Shown: piece by piece, positions 29,751 to 32,453 of the stretch | Layout: every line of letters starts with the position of its first letter | Numbering within the stretch: the first letter of the stretch is position 1 | IMG/VR virus record: IMGVR_UViG_3300028612_000045 | Span: 1 to 32,453 of that record | Strand: one strand, 5' to 3' | Source: a virus | Length of the DNA stretch: 32,453 nt | Position numbers and translations under genes: made by a program | Notes under the pieces: model-generated | The model's input: the letters and a program-made list of their open reading frames with translations, nothing else | What the model was told of the DNA's origin: nothing | Database searches by the model: none

Positions 29751-30108
29751 GGCTTGGCAAGGCTTGGTGTGGCGGGCGTGGTAGGGCGCGGCGACGTGTG
29801 GTCGGTTGTGGTGTGGCATGGCAGGTCCGGCACGGTCAGGTATGGTCAGGTGCGAGGGGTTTGGCGAGGTAGGGCAGGTGAGGTTGGGCGCGTTCGGGCT
29901 TGGTTAGGTGTGTCCCGGTGCGGCAGGTAAGGTTAGGCACGGCACGGAGGGGTCTGGCAGGGTCCGTTGCGGCACGGCAGGTAAGGCAGGGTCCGGCCCG
30001 GTGGGGTAGGGTACGGCATGGCGAGTTCAGGCGGGGCGGGTGGGGTGTGGCTCGGTGGGGCGAGGTGTGGCTTGGTGCGGTGCGGTGGGGCCGGTAGGGT
30101 ACGGCAGG
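29751..30108 (+). repeat. Degenerate GGYNN pentamer array, non-coding, strongly G-rich on + strand
   Basis: About 358 bp in which GG recurs nearly every 5 nt: units such as GGCTT, GGCAA, GGTGT, GGCAC, GGTCA, GGTAC. By hand count 29761-29880 has 63 G, 26 T, 19 C and 12 A. The unit frame slips by one base at several points, so the pattern is not a codon effect, and no ORF here has a credible start or product. The 9-mer GGCAGGTAA recurs at 29922, 29976 and 30103. On the other strand it reads as NNRCC units. It separates the helicase gene from the next early gene. No known class of phage element fits; see findings. Confidence 0.85.
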
Positions 30109-30127
30109 TAAAATAGAATTACGCGAC

Positions 30128-30148
30128 AGAACTGGATGGTCCGGTTCT
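30128..30148 (+). other. Hairpin in the leader of the gene at 30179
   Basis: Inverted repeat AGAACTGG (30128-30135) and CCGGTTCT (30141-30148), 8 bp with one G-T wobble, loop ATGGT. Not followed by a T-tract, so more likely an operator or an RNA structure upstream of AAGGAG (30166-30171) than a terminator. Confidence 0.4.
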
Positions 30149-30178
30149 GGTCTTACAAAGCCAAAAAGGAGATATCCA

Positions 30179-30796
30179 ATGGCAAAGACACAAACAATTA
30201 CAATACCCGCTATGAAGATCGAGACGATTGAGATTTCCTTAATCGGTGACAGCCCTTTGATCACGCACAAGTGGTCAGAGAAAGCTAAGAAGCAAATGCT
30301 GGACAACCAGATGAAGATACCCAAGGTCGCCAGGGAAGCTAAAGACCCCTGGCAAGACTTCTGCGACAGTATGTACTGGCTCGACGGGCAACCGGAAAAA
30401 GCGACACAAAAAGACATAGACGATGGTCGTTTCGGCTTTCCGCTGATTGGCTTCAAAGCCGCTGCCGTGACCGCGTGTACCTCTCACGACATGACCAAGG
30501 TCGCTGCCCGCCAATCCTTCCATGTCTTGGGCGACATGGCGCAGATTGATGGTGACGCCCCGGTGATGCGCGAGGACATGGTACGTATCGGCATGGGCAC
30601 GGCTGATCTGCGCTATCGCGGGGAGTTTAGACAGTGGCGCACCACGTTCAAGGTTGCGTTCAACGCGGGGGTGATGTCAGCCGAACAAGTCATCAATGCG
30701 TTTAACGTCGCTGGTTTTGGTGTTGGCGTTGGTGAATGGCGTCCCGAGAAGGACGGCCAGAACGGACGTTTTCATGTCGCCGTAGAGGGAGAATAG
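30179..30796 (+). CDS. Conserved phage protein of unknown function (RAMP-like Gly-rich loop)
   Basis: 205 residues with AAGGAG before ATG. Segments VSLIGDSPLITHKWSEKAKKQML-like start (here SLIGDSPLITHKWS), FGFPLIGFKAAAVTACTS in the middle and FGVGVGEWRPEKDGQNGRF near the end match a widespread phage family that I know only as hypothetical. The last segment, with its alternating glycines, has the look of the glycine-rich loop of RAMP/ferredoxin-like RNA-binding proteins. That hint is weak and structural only. It is the first gene after the GGYNN array and directly before the gene at 30799, ahead of the primase, so a DNA replication role is possible. Confidence 0.75.
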   Translation: MAKTQTITIPAMKIETIEISLIGDSPLITHKWSEKAKKQMLDNQMKIPKVAREAKDPWQDFCDSMYWLDGQPEKATQKDIDDGRFGFPLIGFKAAAVTACTSHDMTKVAARQSFHVLGDMAQIDGDAPVMREDMVRIGMGTADLRYRGEFRQWRTTFKVAFNAGVMSAEQVINAFNVAGFGVGVGEWRPEKDGQNGRFHVAVEGE

Positions 30797-30798
30797 AG

Positions 30799-31269
30799 AT
30801 GCCTATGGTCTTCGAGTTAAGATTAGGAGCGCATCTCCGTGCCGGGTTAGACCCCGGCACGGTAGGCGCGGAGTTGACCCGTATCCGTGAACAGAACGGA
30901 GAGTTAACACCTGAAGTCGTCCTGATGGAAGCAAGGAAGCACAACAACACGCTTCATGCTCAATTCGATTGGGATGATACCGTTGCCGCTGGTAAATGGC
31001 GGCGCGAACAAGCCGCCGAACTAATCCGCGTCATCCTCATCAGAGACGACGGGGTCGAGAACAGCCAAGCAATAAGAGCGTTTGTCAAACTCGAGAACAC
31101 GAGGTCGGAGCCGTATCGCCCCGTTGTCGATGTTCTGGCGGACCCTGAAATGCGTTCGCGGCTGTTGGAAAAGGCACACAAGGAACTAGACGCCTGGACA
31201 CGGCGCTACACCAACCTTGAGGAGTTTGCCGGGTTGATCAAAACCATTAAGAACTGGCGGGGCAGGTGA
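30799..31269 (+). CDS. Conserved phage protein of unknown function
   Basis: 156 residues from ATG 30799 with GGGAGA upstream; an in-frame start at 30736 overlaps the preceding gene and is unlikely. Segments LTPEVVLMEARKHNNTLHAQFDWDD and AAGKWRREQAAELIRVI are typical of a phage family of unknown function found between polymerase and primase genes. The C-terminus is helical (DAWTRRYTNLEEFAGLIKTI). The stop shares one base with the primase start (TGATG), indicating coupled translation with it. Confidence 0.75.
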   Translation: MPMVFELRLGAHLRAGLDPGTVGAELTRIREQNGELTPEVVLMEARKHNNTLHAQFDWDDTVAAGKWRREQAAELIRVILIRDDGVENSQAIRAFVKLENTRSEPYRPVVDVLADPEMRSRLLEKAHKELDAWTRRYTNLEEFAGLIKTIKNWRGR

Positions 31270-32453
31270 TGCCTGTAAAAGCCAAAGAGTTTCTCGACAT
31301 CATCTTCGACAATCTCCACGACGATGAGTATGTCTGTGTGTCCCGTGCCATTGAGAAGAAGGATGGCACGGGCGTCTGGTTCAAATCCTACAAACGTGAC
31401 GCCCGACAGTTCCGCAAATGGAACCCAGCGGAACAGGCGCAAGCGTGGTACTTTTGCGTCTCAACGGTCAGCGGAGAGTTAAATGAAAACGCAACGATGG
31501 TTGGTCGCGGGCGAAGACATCTCCGAAGGTACTTTGCTCTCGTCCTTGACGACATTGGAACAAAAGGCAATCCACCGCCTGTTGAGCCGTCTTGGAAAAT
31601 TGAGACTAGCCCTAGAAACTACCAGTGGGGATATCTCCTTGACCCTGGCGGGGACTTCAGCCGCCATGAAGCTCTTGCCGAATTTTGTCATCAGCAAGGC
31701 TGGGGTGATGCGGGCGCAGGGGGCAGTTATCGCCTCATGCGTGTTCCAGGAAGCGCAAACCTCAAGCCAGGGCGGCAGCTTTTCCGTTCAGTGGTCACCC
31801 ACTGGGAGGACTATGTTTGGTCCTTGGATGAGCTTGCTGAAGACCTAGGCTGCGACTTCGACCTCATCGAGGTGCGCGATGTCGAGGTCCGCGAAAAGAC
31901 CGGCGGCGCGGCGGCGATGGACGGCATAGACCCCATGCTGGACTGGCTGGTGGACAATGGGCATGTCGTCAGGGACAGCGGCGGTGAATGGGTTGATATC
32001 GTCTGCCCATGGGCCGACACGCACACGACCGGATCGAACACTGCTGGCTACTCTCCGCTAGGGCGGGGGTCAGGCAAGTTCGTTCAGACCCGTGCGTTCA
32101 ACTGCATGCACGAGCATTGTGTTGACCGCAAGTTGGCTAAGTTCCGCGAGTGGGCCACCAAGCTAGGCGCGCCCAGCGTGTCGGGCTACGACCCGTTGCC
32201 GTGGCTACAGGATAAGTACACTTACGTCTCTACCGGCCAGATGGTCTACGATCTGCACCAACGACCTGTCGGCGGGGTGTGGAGATGGTCGTTGGCCGAC
32301 TTCACCAAAGACCACCCTGGCAAGATTACACCGCCGGGACGAGACGGCCCCGTCACCCTTGCCACCGCGTTCATCGAAGACGAGAACACCCGCAAGGCGG
32401 TGGACACCATCTACGAGCCGGTCTCGCGGGAGCGTGATACCGGGATTGTCGAG
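31269..32453 (+). CDS. DNA primase/helicase, RepB-type primase N-terminal part (3' truncated)
   Basis: The frame from ATG 31269 stays open for 395 codons to the window edge. The N-terminal half has FALVLDDIGTKG (Asp94-Asp95, the candidate metal site), TSPRNYQWGYLL and RLMRVPGSANLKPG (157-168), which is the order seen in RepB-type primase domains of phage primase/helicases. A zinc-binding part follows: CPWADTH (Cys246, His252) and NCMHEHC (Cys279, Cys284). The missing C-terminus would be expected to hold a superfamily 3/DUF5906-type helicase. It would prime replication with the family A polymerase. The call is by motif order; catalytic function is inferred. Confidence 0.85.
   Translation, partial: MPVKAKEFLDIIFDNLHDDEYVCVSRAIEKKDGTGVWFKSYKRDARQFRKWNPAEQAQAWYFCVSTVSGELNENATMVGRGRRHLRRYFALVLDDIGTKGNPPPVEPSWKIETSPRNYQWGYLLDPGGDFSRHEALAEFCHQQGWGDAGAGGSYRLMRVPGSANLKPGRQLFRSVVTHWEDYVWSLDELAEDLGCDFDLIEVRDVEVREKTGGAAAMDGIDPMLDWLVDNGHVVRDSGGEWVDIVCPWADTHTTGSNTAGYSPLGRGSGKFVQTRAFNCMHEHCVDRKLAKFREWATKLGAPSVSGYDPLPWLQDKYTYVSTGQMVYDLHQRPVGGVWRWSLADFTKDHPGKITPPGRDGPVTLATAFIEDENTRKAVDTIYEPVSRERDTGIVE

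Noticed and set aside
29900-30097. Plus-strand 65-codon frame in the array
   Set aside because: Low-complexity Arg/Gly/Val/Trp product, no Shine-Dalgarno, and stops are missing merely because the array is poor in A.
29836-30456. Minus-strand 206-codon frame crossing the GGYNN array, rich in Pro/Thr/Arg/His
   Set aside because: Composition only reflects the pentamer pattern read as NNRCC; it overlaps a well-supported + strand gene and has no ribosome-binding site.
31483-31848. 121-codon + strand frame in the primase region
   Set aside because: The competing frame from 31269 runs uninterrupted to the window end with primase motifs and coupled start; this one is a shadow.

Overview
This window is part of the genome of a tailed, double-stranded DNA phage with a T7-like (podovirus) virion. 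Both edges cut through genes: the terminase large subunit lacks its 5' part and a primase/helicase lacks its 3' part. Almost everything is on the + strand, tightly packed with ATGA/TAATG overlaps, and moderately GC-rich. I see no tRNA, rRNA, integrase, CRISPR array, insertion sequence or single-subunit RNA polymerase gene. Gene content (family A polymerase with exonuclease, DUF2800 nuclease, VRR-NUC, SNF2-like helicase, RepB-type primase, Bbp19-like protein) recalls podoviruses of Alphaproteobacteria, but the host is an inference.

Positions 1-5313 hold DNA packaging and head genes: terminase end, a small protein, portal, Bbp19-like protein, a 35-aa basic protein, scaffold, a 55-aa protein, major capsid protein and a capsid-adjacent protein, closed by a hairpin terminator. 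Positions 5364-21644 hold tail and ejection genes: two tubular tail proteins, a GNAT-like gp13-type protein, internal virion proteins (one carrying a lysozyme-like domain and a perfect 96-bp tandem duplication), a 1433-aa ejection-type protein, a mosaic 1325-aa tail fibre and a second fibre-like protein. Positions 21693-23201 form a lysis cassette: holin-like membrane proteins, a secreted protein, an M15 peptidase endolysin and an overlapping inner/outer spanin pair.

Positions 23198-23890 are a three-gene cassette on the - strand with its own terminator. It diverges from a small HTH-type regulator at 23971. The 80-bp gap between them carries two face-to-face TTGACAG elements, so it looks like a control switch. 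The replication block follows on the + strand: Cas4-like DUF2800 nuclease, a promoter/operator-like stretch with a 23-bp palindrome, a protein of unknown function, a terminator, DNA polymerase A with leucine at the position equivalent to E. coli Pol I residue 762, VRR-NUC nuclease, SNF2-like helicase, two conserved phage proteins of unknown function and the primase.

The most unusual object is at 29751-30108. It is a roughly 358-bp non-coding tract built almost entirely of degenerate pentamers of the form GGYNN, with about half of all bases being G on the + strand. It sits in the middle of the replication genes and no standard feature explains it. I propose it as a replication, R-loop or protein-binding element. 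Other leads are seven copies of the 8-mer palindrome GTTTAAAC, the 25434-25456 palindrome coinciding with a sharp codon-usage change, and the regulatory switch at 23891-23970.
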